64,000 nt of DNA from a bacterium (lineage in GTDB: Bacteria; Chloroflexota; Chloroflexia; Chloroflexales; Kallotenuaceae): the NCBI GenBank assembly GCA_016781525.1, contig JADDQE010000040.1, positions 53,123 through 117,122 of the forward strand, written 5' to 3'. A program made the translations under genes and the position numbers. The notes beneath the pieces are model-generated. The model did no database searches, was not told the DNA's origin, and was given only the letters and a program-made list of their open reading frames with translations. This document shows positions 8,949-19,596 of this stretch, in pieces. The first letter of the stretch is position 1, and every line of letters begins with the position of its first letter.

Positions 8949-11462
8949 CTAGCTCGCAGCTCCTGCGTTCGACCAAAAGGTTTCTACCTTCTGCTTGAGT
9001 AGGGCATGGTCGGGGCGCTCAAGGTGTTTGTCCCCTAGCAAGATACGTTCCGCTTCGACGCGGGCTGCATGGAGTAAGCGCGTATCGCCGAGGCGGGCCA
9101 TTTTGAGGTCAGGCGTCCCGCTTTGGCGTCGCCCGAAAAATTCTCCGGGTCCGCGCAGTGTCAGATCGACATCCGCGAGCACGAAGCCATCCTCGCTCTC
9201 CTCGAGCGCGCGCAGCCGCTGCTCGGTAATCTCGTTGTCCACGTCCGAGACCACAACACAATATGACTGGTGCTCTCCGCGCCCAACGCGTCCACGGAAC
9301 TGGTGCAGCTGGGCGAGGCCAAAACGCTCGGCGCCCAGGATCAGGATTGTGGTCGCGTTGGGGACGTCGATCCCGACCTCGACCACTGCAGTCGCCACCA
9401 GAATGTCGAAGACACGGTCGCGGAATGCCGTCATGACCGCATCTTTCTCGAGCTGGCTCATCCGTCCATGCACCAATCCGATGCGGAGATCTGGAAAGAC
9501 CTCGTGCTGAAGCTGCTCCTGGGTCTCCACGGCTGAGTCGAGCTCCAGCTTATCGCTTTCCTCGACCAGCGGGCAGATCACGAACGCTTGACGGCCGGCC
9601 GCGACCTCTTTCCGAATATGTTTGTGGGCCTTCGCTAGCTCGGCCTTCTTGATCCATTTGGTCTTTATCGGCTGACGACCTGGTGGTCGCTCGTCGATCA
9701 CGGAAGCGTCCAGGTCGCCATAGATCGACAGCGCAAGCGTTCGCGGAATCGGCGTCGCAGTCATGACCAAGAGGTGCGGATGGTGTCCCTTGCCCTTGAG
9801 TCGCTCACGCTGCTCTACACCAAAGCGGTGCTGCTCGTCGATAACAACCAGACCGAGGCTATTGTACTGCACACCCTCCTGAATCAGCGCGTGGGTGCCA
9901 ATCACCAGGTCAACCTCGCCTTGGGCGATGCTTTCGAGCACCCGCTTACGCTCCTTGGTCTTGAGCGAGCCGGTCAGCAGCGCGACACGGACCCCCGATC
10001 CGCCCATGTCTTCCTCGTCGGTCATGCCGAGGAGTCGCTTCAGCTCCTCCATGCGCTTCAGCTGCTCAGGGTCGATACGGCGCTGCCAATCATCGCTATG
10101 GACTGCCTGATCCTTGGCGTCACGCGGCACATGCACCTGGCTCAGCACTTTCTTGAGCCCACGGTAATGCTGCTCGGCCAAGATTTCGGTCGGCGCCATC
10201 AGCGCGCCTTGATAGCCATTCGCGATCGCTTGCAGCAGCGCGGCAGCCGCAACAACCGTCTTGCCGGAGCCTACGTCTCCTTGCACCAGCCGCGCCATCG
10301 GCACCGGCCGCTGCAGGTCATTGAAAATTTCGTCGAGCGCCCGATTTTGCGCGCCTGTCAGCTGGAACGGCAGCTTGGACAAGAACTCTTCGTGAACTTG
10401 CCGATTGAGACTGAGCTGATAACCGGGCACGCCCTGCCACAGCTGCTTACGCTGAAGCACGCCTAGTTGAATGAACAGAAACTCATCAAAGCCGAGGCGG
10501 TAGCGCGCCAGAGCCAGCTGCTTCTGATCATCCGGAAAATGGATCTGCGCGAGGGCTTTCGCCAGCGGTACAAGCTTGGCCCGCTCGCGTACCTCATCCG
10601 GTAGATAGTCACGTACCAGCGGCACCGCCATGTCGATAACTTTCTTGATCGTCGTTCTGGCGTTGCGCTCATACATGCCCTTGGTGAGCGGGTGGACCGG
10701 CACGAGCCGACCCGCGTGAACCAGCGCATCTTCGCGGTATGGCTCCCACTTTGGGCTATTCATCTGGAGCCGTCCGTTGAATGCCGTGACCTTGCCGCTC
10801 ACAACGATCTGCTCGCCCAGCTTGAGCTGATTGACCAGCCATTTCTGGCCAAAAAAGGTAATCGGCAGCGTGCCCGTCTCGTCCTCGAGCGTCAGATTGA
10901 CGCCGCCAAGCATGGTGCGGGTGTTGAAGGTTTTGATGTCGGCAATGGTCCCCACCACGGTCTCGACCGCACCGACCGTAAGCTCCGCGATGGTCAGACG
11001 CGACGAGAAGTCGTCGTAACGATGCGGAAAGTGGTAGAGCAGCTCCTCAACCGTGCGGACTTGCAGCCGCGTAAAGGCTTTTGCCAAGGATGGCCCGATG
11101 CCGGGAACGACGGACAGTGGGGCGTCCAATGTGAGGGGCGCTGGCGCTTGGCGCTCCTTGACCGATTTGCTCTTGGTCCGCGGCGCGGCCGTGCCCTTCT
11201 CTCGGAACAGGGCGCGCAGCTGTGTCAGCGACTCGTCGAGGCGGGCCTTGCGCTCGTCGGGCTCGAAGCTCGCGTAGCCCTCAAGCCGTGCAAGAGCTGC
11301 CTGAACCACAGGCTCCTGAGCGGTCCCATTAGCCCCTGCCAGCCACTGCGCGATAAAGGTATCGAGGCCACCTTTAACGGCATTGCCATAGCCCGCTTGT
11401 GCTTCAGCGGCGAGGCAGCGACCAAGCTGAATTATCTGTTCGCGTGTGTCCATGAGATACAC
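8949..11462 (-). CDS. recG: ATP-dependent DNA helicase RecG
   Basis: LVQGDVGSGKTVVAAAALLQA, VIDEQHRFGVEQRERLKGKG, LVMTATPIPRTLALSIYGDLD, FRGRVGRGEHQSYC. Confidence 0.96.
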   Translation of the reverse strand: MYLMDTREQIIQLGRCLAAEAQAGYGNAVKGGLDTFIAQWLAGANGTAQEPVVQAALARLEGYASFEPDERKARLDESLTQLRALFREKGTAAPRTKSKSVKERQAPAPLTLDAPLSVVPGIGPSLAKAFTRLQVRTVEELLYHFPHRYDDFSSRLTIAELTVGAVETVVGTIADIKTFNTRTMLGGVNLTLEDETGTLPITFFGQKWLVNQLKLGEQIVVSGKVTAFNGRLQMNSPKWEPYREDALVHAGRLVPVHPLTKGMYERNARTTIKKVIDMAVPLVRDYLPDEVRERAKLVPLAKALAQIHFPDDQKQLALARYRLGFDEFLFIQLGVLQRKQLWQGVPGYQLSLNRQVHEEFLSKLPFQLTGAQNRALDEIFNDLQRPVPMARLVQGDVGSGKTVVAAAALLQAIANGYQGALMAPTEILAEQHYRGLKKVLSQVHVPRDAKDQAVHSDDWQRRIDPEQLKRMEELKRLLGMTDEEDMGGSGVRVALLTGSLKTKERKRVLESIAQGEVDLVIGTHALIQEGVQYNSLGLVVIDEQHRFGVEQRERLKGKGHHPHLLVMTATPIPRTLALSIYGDLDASVIDERPPGRQPIKTKWIKKAELAKAHKHIRKEVAAGRQAFVICPLVEESDKLELDSAVETQEQLQHEVFPDLRIGLVHGRMSQLEKDAVMTAFRDRVFDILVATAVVEVGIDVPNATTILILGAERFGLAQLHQFRGRVGRGEHQSYCVVVSDVDNEITEQRLRALEESEDGFVLADVDLTLRGPGEFFGRRQSGTPDLKMARLGDTRLLHAARVEAERILLGDKHLERPDHALLKQKVETFWSNAGAAS

Positions 11463-11483
11463 TGATGTGCTGAATATCGTCGT

Positions 11484-11491
11484 ATTATACC
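11484..11491 (-). promoter_or_regulatory. Putative -10 element GGTATAAT upstream of recG
   Basis: Reverse complement catggcGGTATAATacgacg. Confidence 0.4.
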
Positions 11492-11687
11492 GCCATGTGC
11501 AAGTAACCCCGAACCGGATAGGCTTCCGCGTTGCGCGTGTCTTCTGGGCTGGAGCAATCCATGGTAATGCCTACAACAGCTGGGGCTGGGCCGCTTGGCT
11601 GCTGATACACGCCAGAATGCCGGTCGTTGACATGCACAGGAACCGCTCCTACAATGCTGACCAATTTACAGGAGCGCTACACTGCCC

Positions 11688-12578
11688 ATGCATCCACCTG
11701 ACGATCGATACGTAATTTATCAACTCTTCGGTCTGCTAACCATCCACTGGTATGCCGTTTGCATCCTGAGCGGTGCTATTCTGGCAGCCTGGTTCGGCGC
11801 GCGGCGTGCGGCGGCGCGCGGCCATGATCCCGAGCACGCCTGGAATATCTTGGCGATTGGCCTCGTGACCAGCATCGCCTGCGCCCGGGCCTGGTACGTT
11901 GCGGCAGAGTGGAACTCGTTTGTGCAGCGCCGCGATAACTATGCGAGTGCCTGGCGCTGGCTCCTGTTTGACGTGGCTAATCCACAAACCGGTGGTATCG
12001 CCATTCAGGGCGCCATCGTTGGCGCGGTTATCGGCTGTTTCATTTATACCCGCCTCAACAAGCTCGAGTTCCTCCACTGGGCCGATTTGGGCGCGCCATG
12101 TATGTCGATTGGTCAGGCAATCGGGCGCTGGGGTAACTTCTTCAACCAAGAGGCCTATGGCCGTCCCATGGACCCGCCGCAGCCGTGGGGCCTACGCATT
12201 GATGCTCCCTTTCGCATCCACCAGTTCCAAGACTTGACCGAGTATCCCGTCGAGACGACGCGCTTTCATCCGACGTTCTTGTATGAGTCGCTCTGGAATG
12301 TGCTGGTGCTGCTCTCACTTCTGCTGGTTGAGCGCCGCTTCCGTGGCTGGCTTCGCAAGGGCGACCTGCTCCTGCTTTACGCGATCTTTTACTCGATCGG
12401 CCGCCTCTTTATCGAGGGTCTACGCACCGATAGCTTGTGCACCAACGGCATTGGCGGGGAGTGCGAAGGCGCCCTTCGGCTAGCCCAAGTGACCGCGCTG
12501 GTCACGATTGTGCTTTGTTCGGGTGTGCTGGCACTGCGGCGGCTACGCCGCCCGTCGGCGCCGCAGACAGCTTCCTAG
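11688..12578 (+). CDS. lgt: Prolipoprotein diacylglyceryl transferase
   Basis: AIGRWGNFFNQEAYGRPMDPPQPWGLRID and HPTFLYESLWNVLV motifs, polytopic. Confidence 0.95.
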   Translation: MHPPDDRYVIYQLFGLLTIHWYAVCILSGAILAAWFGARRAAARGHDPEHAWNILAIGLVTSIACARAWYVAAEWNSFVQRRDNYASAWRWLLFDVANPQTGGIAIQGAIVGAVIGCFIYTRLNKLEFLHWADLGAPCMSIGQAIGRWGNFFNQEAYGRPMDPPQPWGLRIDAPFRIHQFQDLTEYPVETTRFHPTFLYESLWNVLVLLSLLLVERRFRGWLRKGDLLLLYAIFYSIGRLFIEGLRTDSLCTNGIGGECEGALRLAQVTALVTIVLCSGVLALRRLRRPSAPQTAS

Positions 12579-12653
12579 AGATACTGCATAAGAACGACGA
12601 CGCATAGTGCCGAGACCTGCTCCACGCACAGCTGCGACAGGCGGTGCGCCGCG

Positions 12654-14006
12654 CTACGTTGTTCGTTCCCTGATTTCGCCGAGCGCGGTGTCAAAGGCGC
12701 GGATCGTGGTCTCGATGGCATCCGGCGTGTGCGCTGCGGAAACGAAGCCGCTCTTGCCGCGCATGAGATCGACGCCATGGTTGAGCATGGCTAGCCGGAA
12801 GTTTCGCTGGAGCTGGGGATCGCCGCCCTGCTTAAGCTCGGCCAACGGCAAATCAGGCGGCAGATGCCCGGGCGCAAAGCTCGTCTCGGAGCCCAAAAGC
12901 AGGTGAAAGATCGAGCCGTCACCGTAGGCCGCCGAGCTCTGGAAATTATGACGGCGCAGGACTGCATTAAAACCATCGATCAGCTGCGTGCCTAGTGTCG
13001 CCGCTCTTCGCTGGGGCTCGCCCGTTCGTGCGACCTCCAGCGCAGCGATGCCTGCCGCCGCGGCGAGTGGGTTTGCGTTGTAGGTTCCCAGGTGGATGAT
13101 TTTGTGCGTAGCGTTCCAGGCTGCATCACCAAAGGCAAGATGCTGGAAAATGTCGGCGCGGCCACCGACGGCTCCGCCCGGTAGCCCACCGGCAACAATC
13201 TTGGCTAACGCCGTAAGATCGGCCACGACGCCGGCTCGCTGTTGGACTCCGCCGGGCGCAACCCGAAAGCCGGTCACGACTTCGTCGCAGAGCAGCAGCA
13301 CGTCGCGATCGCGCGTGAGCGCTCGCACCTGCTGCAGAAAAGCATCCGGAAGCGGCTGGGTTCCATATGTCGCGCCGGAAGGCTCCAGCACCACCGCCGC
13401 GATGTCATCGCACTCGGCAAGTGTTCGCTCCAGTACGTCCAAGCTGGCCGGCAGTACGAGTAGCCCTTCCGTAACCTGCCGCAGAACACCCGGCAAGAGC
13501 CTGTCGGGGAGGTCTTGGGCGAGCAGATCGTGCCAGCCATGGAAGTGCCCGGCGAAGCGAATCACCGTGGGCTTGCCGGTATAGGCTCGGGCAAGGCGGA
13601 GCGCAAGCAGCGTTGCCTCGGTGCCCGACGACGTGAAGCGCAAGCGTTCGAGCTGTGGGAAGCACGCCTTCACAGCAGCGGCCCACTCAATCTCAAGCGC
13701 GTGGCTGGCGCCGTAGTGCGTGCCCCGCTCGACCTGGCGCTGCACAGCCGCCACGACGGGAGCGGGACTGTGGCCCAGCAAGAGGGCGCCATGTCCTTGC
13801 CAGTAGTCAATCAGCCGGTTGCCGTCGACGTCCCATTTATACGCGCCGCTTGCCTGCTCGACCGCGATCGGAAATGGCTGCATCCAGCGCCCATCGTGGG
13901 TAACACCGCTGGGGAAATGCTCGAGTGCGCGCTCATAGAGCACCGCTGAGCGGGGATGAAGTTCTCGGTACCGGTCCTCATGCGTCATCGAAGATCGCCT
14001 TTTCAA
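12654..14006 (-). CDS. Class III aminotransferase, glutamate-1-semialdehyde 2,1-aminomutase-like
   Basis: FPSGVTHDGRWMQPFPIAVEQASGAYKWDVDGNRLIDYWQGHGALLLGHSPAPV; VLLLCDEVVTGFRVAPGG; LAKIVAGGLPGGAVGGRADI. Confidence 0.88.
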   Translation of the reverse strand: MKRRSSMTHEDRYRELHPRSAVLYERALEHFPSGVTHDGRWMQPFPIAVEQASGAYKWDVDGNRLIDYWQGHGALLLGHSPAPVVAAVQRQVERGTHYGASHALEIEWAAAVKACFPQLERLRFTSSGTEATLLALRLARAYTGKPTVIRFAGHFHGWHDLLAQDLPDRLLPGVLRQVTEGLLVLPASLDVLERTLAECDDIAAVVLEPSGATYGTQPLPDAFLQQVRALTRDRDVLLLCDEVVTGFRVAPGGVQQRAGVVADLTALAKIVAGGLPGGAVGGRADIFQHLAFGDAAWNATHKIIHLGTYNANPLAAAAGIAALEVARTGEPQRRAATLGTQLIDGFNAVLRRHNFQSSAAYGDGSIFHLLLGSETSFAPGHLPPDLPLAELKQGGDPQLQRNFRLAMLNHGVDLMRGKSGFVSAAHTPDAIETTIRAFDTALGEIRERTT

Positions 14007-14156
14007 GATGAGCCGCGCACATCATCCATACACCGCGCATGAGCTGTTGTGGGGCTGAGGCTAATCGGGGAGCTGCTAACAGGGTCAACCGCTGCGTGTC
14101 ATGCAGCACCCTTGCCGACGGCTGCGTCGGGCTCCTGATATCCGGGGCCATCCAGA

Positions 14157-14888
14157 TCAGCGCCCGAAGGCCAACCGATCCGCCAACATGTCTGGAAGAC
14201 CAGCCGCGCGCATCTTACGCTGTGTGGCTGAAATGTCGTACTCAACACGGTTGAAGCGGATGGTATGGGCTTCCGTATCCCACACTGCATAGGCGGCCCG
14301 CGGATCTCCGTCGCGCGGCTGTCCGATGCTGCCTGGGTTGATGATATAGCGTGAGCCCTGCTTCAGCTCCAGGATTTCGCCTGGAGTACCACGGCGGAAC
14401 TCGGTCTTGCCATTGTCGTGCTTGACGAAGATCGTCGGGACGTGCGTGTGGCCCACAAAGCAGAGCGGTGTATCGAAATGCTTGAGGTTCACCTGGGCTG
14501 TTCCAGCGTCCAGGATATATTCCCACACCGGATCGCGCGGGCTCGCGTGAGCCAGCGTCGCTTCGGGCGGTACCGGGAGGCGATCGGGCAGCGCCTGAAG
14601 GTATGCCCGCAGCTCGGGCTCAAGCTGCTGGTTGTTCCATTGGTTCGCGGTGCGCGCTAGCGCATTGAAATCTGCGAGTGAGACCAAGCCGAGGCTGGCG
14701 AGGTCATGATTGCCGGTGAGGGCATATTTTGCCAAATCCCGCATTTTCTGGAGACAGACGTTGGGCTCGGGCCCATAGCCAATGGTATCGCCAAGACACC
14801 AGAGCTCGTCATAGCGCGGAAGCGCGCCGAGGACGGCGGCTAGAGCAACGGCGTTAGAATGGATATCCGAAACCAGGACGATTCGCAT
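14157..14888 (-). CDS. Metallophosphoesterase (YfcE-like)
   Basis: MRIVLVSDIHSNAVALAAVL, CLGDTIGYGPEP, LTGNHD, FVGHTHVP, NPGSIGQPRDGDPRAAYAV. Confidence 0.93.
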   Translation of the reverse strand: MRIVLVSDIHSNAVALAAVLGALPRYDELWCLGDTIGYGPEPNVCLQKMRDLAKYALTGNHDLASLGLVSLADFNALARTANQWNNQQLEPELRAYLQALPDRLPVPPEATLAHASPRDPVWEYILDAGTAQVNLKHFDTPLCFVGHTHVPTIFVKHDNGKTEFRRGTPGEILELKQGSRYIINPGSIGQPRDGDPRAAYAVWDTEAHTIRFNRVEYDISATQRKMRAAGLPDMLADRLAFGR

Positions 14889-14909
14889 GCACAGCTCCTC
14901 CGAAAAGCT

Positions 14910-14938
14910 TTGACGTGGCCCGATCCGTCCTCTATACT
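14910..14938 (+). promoter_or_regulatory. Putative sigma70 promoter TTGACG-N17-TATACT
   Basis: Near-consensus hexamers at 14910-14915 and 14933-14938 with 17-bp spacing, about 30 nt before the GTG start at 14970. Confidence 0.65.
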
Positions 14939-14969
14939 ATATAGTTGCCACTATAAAGGTAATGACTCA

Positions 14970-16127
14970 GTGAACGAACGCTCCCATTGTCCGTATCTTG
15001 GACTACGCCAAAATCGTGCAATACGCTTCGCATCGCCGACGTCGGAGCATCGCTGTTATGTTAGCGGCGAAGCTCAAGATATTCCCGTCGATCAGCGCAC
15101 GCATTGCTTGAGTATTAACCATCTATCCTGCCCATTATACACGGGCGAGTGGAGTGGAACAACGACGGGCGCTGTTGCTGGTGCGGGCGCGATGGCGTTC
15201 GCCGGCAGCCGATCACGTGGGCGGCTTGCCAGTCGCGAGAGCCTGTTCTACCTCGCCGTGGTTGGGCTTATCTTTACGATTACGTTGGTGTGGGTCGGGA
15301 TTTACTACTTGTACATGGTCTCGGGCACGGAAGGGCCGGTGGATACAGTCGTCGTTCTGCCGACCGCGACCGCTACAGATGTGCCTCCGACTACGACTGC
15401 TGTGCCAACAGTCACGCCGACTGTCGATACGCCGCCGTCGTCGCCCAGTGGCCTCACCGCAGTTGCCTCGGTCACAGGTGTAGCGCTGAATTGGAACCGC
15501 AACAACGAAGCCGATCTCGACGGGTATGATGTATTTCGAGCGGATGCGATCAATGGGCAGTACACCAAGCTCAACCCTGAGCGGCTGCAGCGACTGGAGA
15601 CAGACTTTATCGACGACTCGGCGCCGGCTGGGAAGCGTGTGCAATATCGTGTCGTAGCCGTCGACAAGGCCGGCCAAAGCTCACAAGCGGCAACAATCGA
15701 GGTTCCAACGCTTGATGCCACGGCGACGACAGTGCCGACGTCGACGTTGACGCCCGAGCCGCCTACGCTCACTCCCACGACGCAGATCGCGCCGTCACCT
15801 GTCCCGCCATCACCCACGGCGCAAGTGATCTATGTGCCGGGACCGCCGGTCGAAGTGACGCGTGTGGTTGTGCCGACGACGCAGCCGAGCAGCACGCCCA
15901 CCAGCATACCGACGCCGACGAACACCACCGAGCCGACGGCAACCTATACGCCGGAGCCGACGGCGTGGGCGACGCCGGTACCAGCCGCAACCGAAACTCC
16001 GGTGCCTCCTCCGCCAACTGCGACGCAGCCCTTGCCGGAACCAGCGCCGGAGCCTTCCGTCCAAGCCTCCGCCCCATCCACCGAGACGATGCCAACGATT
16101 GAGCAGGTAACCGCTCCGGCCCCCTAG
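14970..16127 (+). CDS. Membrane-anchored surface protein: N-terminal CPYLGL-type Cys motif, TM helix, fibronectin type III domain, Pro/Thr-rich tail
   Basis: GTG start gives MNERSHCPYLGLRQNRAIRFASPTSEHRCYVSGEAQDIPVDQRTHCLSINHLSCPLY, then a TM helix, FnIII (PPSSPSGLTAVASVTGVALNWNRNNEADLDGYDVFRADAINGQYTKLN), and a TPTPEPTA-rich tail. Confidence 0.8.
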   Translation: MNERSHCPYLGLRQNRAIRFASPTSEHRCYVSGEAQDIPVDQRTHCLSINHLSCPLYTGEWSGTTTGAVAGAGAMAFAGSRSRGRLASRESLFYLAVVGLIFTITLVWVGIYYLYMVSGTEGPVDTVVVLPTATATDVPPTTTAVPTVTPTVDTPPSSPSGLTAVASVTGVALNWNRNNEADLDGYDVFRADAINGQYTKLNPERLQRLETDFIDDSAPAGKRVQYRVVAVDKAGQSSQAATIEVPTLDATATTVPTSTLTPEPPTLTPTTQIAPSPVPPSPTAQVIYVPGPPVEVTRVVVPTTQPSSTPTSIPTPTNTTEPTATYTPEPTAWATPVPAATETPVPPPPTATQPLPEPAPEPSVQASAPSTETMPTIEQVTAPAP

Positions 16128-16164
16128 GTGCCATAGTCCGGAACTCCTTACCGCCTTAAAGTAA

Positions 16165-16195
16165 GCCGCCCCGCATCGTTCAGATGCGGGGCGGC
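16165..16195 (+). terminator. Stem-loop between convergent genes
   Basis: Perfect 13-bp stem gccgccccgcatc-gttca-gatgcggggcggc. Confidence 0.75.
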
Positions 16196-16213
16196 ACGTA
16201 TCCGGCTTGGCTT

Positions 16214-18235
16214 CTAGACCGGCTCGGCCTCCACTATCGGCTGCGCGCCCTCGCCACGGTACCGCTCAAGATGCACCAGCAGTACGGCCACGTCCGCAGG
16301 GTTGATGCCGCTCAGCCGGGCAGCCTGTCCCAATGTCGCGGGCCGGAAGCGCTGCAACACCTGCCGCGCCTCGTTACGTAGTCCGGGAACGGCCATCACA
16401 TCAAAGCCTGGAGGAATGCGCCGCGTCTCCATCTTGCGCACCCGCTCCGCCGCTTTGAGCTCCTTCTCGATATAGCCGCTGTATTTGGTCTCGATCTCCA
16501 CCTGCTCGGCTACATACGGGGGTAGCACCGGGAGATCGAGTGCTTGCTGGAGTGCTGCGTAGCTAACATCCGGTCGCGCCAGCACGACATCCGCGGTGCA
16601 AACCTGACTAATCGGCATGATGTCTGCCTCGCCCAGCCGCCGGTTGACCTCGCCTGACGGCGTGAGGCGAACTCCACGGATCTGCTGTTGTGCTTGCTCG
16701 GCTTGCTCGCGTTTGCTTTCCACGATCGCCATCCGGCCCGAGTCGACCATGCCAAGCTGATAACCGATCGGTGTTAGACGCAGATCCGCGTTATCTGAGC
16801 GCAGCAGCAGGCGATGCTCGGCGCGGGATGTGAACATGCGGTAGGGCTCGTGAATCTCCTTAGTCACCAAATCGTCGATCAGCACGCCGATATATGCCTG
16901 GTCGCGCCGGAGAATGAAGGCAGCCTCGCCCTTGACCTGACGAGCGGCATTGATCCCGGCGATCAAACCCTGAGCCGCCGCCTCCTCGTAGCCGGTCGTG
17001 CCATTGATCTGTCCGGCGAGAAACAGGCCTGGTAGCCGCTTGGCTTCCAGGGTCGCCAAAATCTCGCCGGTTGCCACTGCGTCGTACTCGATCGCATAGC
17101 CGACCCGCATGATCTCGGCGTTGCGAAGCGCTGGGATCGACCGCAGCATCTGCCATTGCACATCCTCGGGCAGCGACGTGTTGCAGCCCTGAACATAGAC
17201 CTCGCTCGTTTGCCAGCCCTCGGGCTCCAAGAAAAAGCCGTGGCGCTCCTTATCGGCGAAACGAACAATCTTGTCCTCAATCGAGGGGCAGTAGCGCGGC
17301 CCGACACCTTCGATCACGCCCGAGAAGAGCGGCGCACGGTCAAGGTTGTCTCGGATGATCTGGTGTGTCTCCGGCGTGGAGTAGACCAGATAACACGGCA
17401 GCTGCGGCCGCCAGCCGTCAAGCTGGGGCTGCGGGAAGCGCGGGTAGGGCGTATCGCTGAGAAACGTCGGCGTACGGGGCGGAGCGTCGTAGTAAAAGCC
17501 GAAGTGGAGCGGACTCGCACTCCCAAACTGCAACTCGGTCGCGCCAAAATCGATCGTGCGCGCATCCACGCGTGGTGGTGTGCCCGTCTTGAGGCGGACG
17601 AGTGGAAAGCCTAGCTGATGCAAATCCTCGCCCAAGGCAACCGCGGCATGTTCGCCGGCACGGCCCGCCGACCACTGCGCAGCGCCGGTGATGGCACGTC
17701 CACGTAGAAAAGTGCCGGTTGTGAGTACCAGCGAGCGGCCATAGTAACGCCAGCCGGTATGCGTCACGACGGAGAATAGAGCGTCAGGATCAGAGACCAA
17801 AGCATCCGCGCCGCTAGCTGTCGCTGGTTGTGTGCGCTCAGTTTTTTGTGGAGCAATGATCCGCTCCACCAGCGCCTGCTTGAGATCAAGGTTGGGCGTG
17901 CGCTCGAGTGCATCCTTCATCCGCTGCGCGTACAGCCGCTTGTCACACTGCGCCCGCAGTGCCTGGACCGCGGGGCCCTTGGAGTCGTTGAGCATGCGGA
18001 TTTGAATAAAAGACTCATCCGTGACCCGGCCCATTACGCCGCCGAGCGCATCGAGCTCGCGGACGATGTGTCCCTTCGCTGGACCGCCGATCGACGGGTT
18101 GCACGACATATGCGCCAGTTTGTCGAGGTCGATCGTCAGCAGCAGCGTGCGGCAGCCCATCTGTGCCGCCGCGTGCGCCGCCTCACAGCCTGCGTGGCCC
18201 GCGCCGACCACGATCACATCATATACAGTTTGCAT
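16214..18235 (-). CDS. mnmG: tRNA uridine-5-carboxymethylaminomethyl(34) synthesis enzyme MnmG
   Basis: [62 protein letters not shown]. Confidence 0.97.
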   Translation of the reverse strand: MQTVYDVIVVGAGHAGCEAAHAAAQMGCRTLLLTIDLDKLAHMSCNPSIGGPAKGHIVRELDALGGVMGRVTDESFIQIRMLNDSKGPAVQALRAQCDKRLYAQRMKDALERTPNLDLKQALVERIIAPQKTERTQPATASGADALVSDPDALFSVVTHTGWRYYGRSLVLTTGTFLRGRAITGAAQWSAGRAGEHAAVALGEDLHQLGFPLVRLKTGTPPRVDARTIDFGATELQFGSASPLHFGFYYDAPPRTPTFLSDTPYPRFPQPQLDGWRPQLPCYLVYSTPETHQIIRDNLDRAPLFSGVIEGVGPRYCPSIEDKIVRFADKERHGFFLEPEGWQTSEVYVQGCNTSLPEDVQWQMLRSIPALRNAEIMRVGYAIEYDAVATGEILATLEAKRLPGLFLAGQINGTTGYEEAAAQGLIAGINAARQVKGEAAFILRRDQAYIGVLIDDLVTKEIHEPYRMFTSRAEHRLLLRSDNADLRLTPIGYQLGMVDSGRMAIVESKREQAEQAQQQIRGVRLTPSGEVNRRLGEADIMPISQVCTADVVLARPDVSYAALQQALDLPVLPPYVAEQVEIETKYSGYIEKELKAAERVRKMETRRIPPGFDVMAVPGLRNEARQVLQRFRPATLGQAARLSGINPADVAVLLVHLERYRGEGAQPIVEAEPV

Positions 18236-18591
18236 AACTGGTAATTTCGCTACAAAACGCCGCTGCGTCGATACGACTCGCTACATCGGCAATACATGAT
18301 TATGTTCATGGCGTAGTGTAACGCTTACGCCCAGTAAATCAAGCACCAGCCGTTATCTGACATAAACAGGGCCTTCTGCGTTTGCCTGCGGTCAACAGGC
18401 ACAAACCTTGGCCGCTCTACTTTCAACGTGAGCCAAATGCCGCTCACCTTGGTGCTCAGTGTCCGGGAGCCGAACCATAACCATTAGGTGTCGTAGTTCG
18501 ACGGTGTTTGTTACGGTTCACGGTACTGGTACAATGCGCCAATTACTATTGGTTCATAACCAGCGAACAGCATGGAGAACATTAGATATTT

Positions 18592-19596
18592 ATGAGACTT
18601 TTCCAGCGTCTGCGTAGAAATCGCACGCCATATGCTGAGCGTGCAACGCTCGCCGACATAACCGCGGCGTATCGCTTCTTCCTTCGGCGTCAGCCAGACC
18701 CCGAGGGTTTCGCGCATTTTAGGCGAATGGTAGCTCACGGGGTTACCATCGACCGGCTCATCGCAAGCTTTACTGATTCGGATGAATACAAAGCACGAAT
18801 CGCGCGCGAGTCCGAAGTCAGGGCGGTTGACCTTGGTGGATACTTTGTTTGTGTCCAGGAGGCCGAAACTGATTTTGGTAAAGAAATTATTGCTACGAAA
18901 CAATATGAACCGCATGTGCGGGGGGCCATCTCCGAGTTGCTTAAGGCGGGCCAAACATTTGTAGATATTGGTGCGAATGTCGGGACGATTAGTTTTTTGG
19001 CGGCTAAAATTGTTGGAGTGGAAGGTACGGTTATCTCCGTGGAACCTAATGCTCATAACCAACAGTTGCTCTACGCTGGAATAGTGCTCAACGCATTTGC
19101 AAATATTCGTGTTCTTCCATACGCAGCTTCGAACAGACGAGCCGTTTTTTCATTGACGGGTGGAACGTCCAATACCTACCTTGTTTCCGCGAAGACGTAT
19201 CAAAATGTTGGCTCTTATACCCAATCAATTGTCTTAGATGAAGAGTTAGCGGATCTGGCAGCGATTGACTTTGTCAAAATGGATATCGAAGGCCACGAGC
19301 CCCTTGCACTTGCGGGGTTTTCGTCGCTGATAAAAAAACACAACCCGACCCTGCTAACTGAGTTTAATCCTCGCTGTCTTAAGGATGTGCAGTGTCTTGA
19401 GCCTTATGAATACGCGAAGCAATTATTTTCATACTACAACCGCTTACATGTCATTACGCCATTCGGGGATTCAGACAGCTTTACAAATCCTGATGATCTG
19501 ATGAGTCACTGGCGGAAGCGAAATGAGGAAATTTCGGGTCAAAAGCTTCTACCTGATGGCCTACTCCATTTTGACATTATTGCCACAAACACCTGA
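18592..19596 (+). CDS. FkbM family methyltransferase with N-terminal DUF4214-like segment
   Basis: RFFLRRQPDPEGFAHFRRMVAHGVTIDRLIASFTDSDEYKAR, then FVDIGANVGTISFLAAKIVGVEGTVISVEPNAHN ... DFVKMDIEGHE. Confidence 0.9.
   Translation: MRLFQRLRRNRTPYAERATLADITAAYRFFLRRQPDPEGFAHFRRMVAHGVTIDRLIASFTDSDEYKARIARESEVRAVDLGGYFVCVQEAETDFGKEIIATKQYEPHVRGAISELLKAGQTFVDIGANVGTISFLAAKIVGVEGTVISVEPNAHNQQLLYAGIVLNAFANIRVLPYAASNRRAVFSLTGGTSNTYLVSAKTYQNVGSYTQSIVLDEELADLAAIDFVKMDIEGHEPLALAGFSSLIKKHNPTLLTEFNPRCLKDVQCLEPYEYAKQLFSYYNRLHVITPFGDSDSFTNPDDLMSHWRKRNEEISGQKLLPDGLLHFDIIATNT

Noticed and set aside
10692-11465. 257-aa plus-strand ORF
   Set aside because: Lies fully antisense to recG; composition is that of a GC-driven shadow ORF with no recognisable motif.
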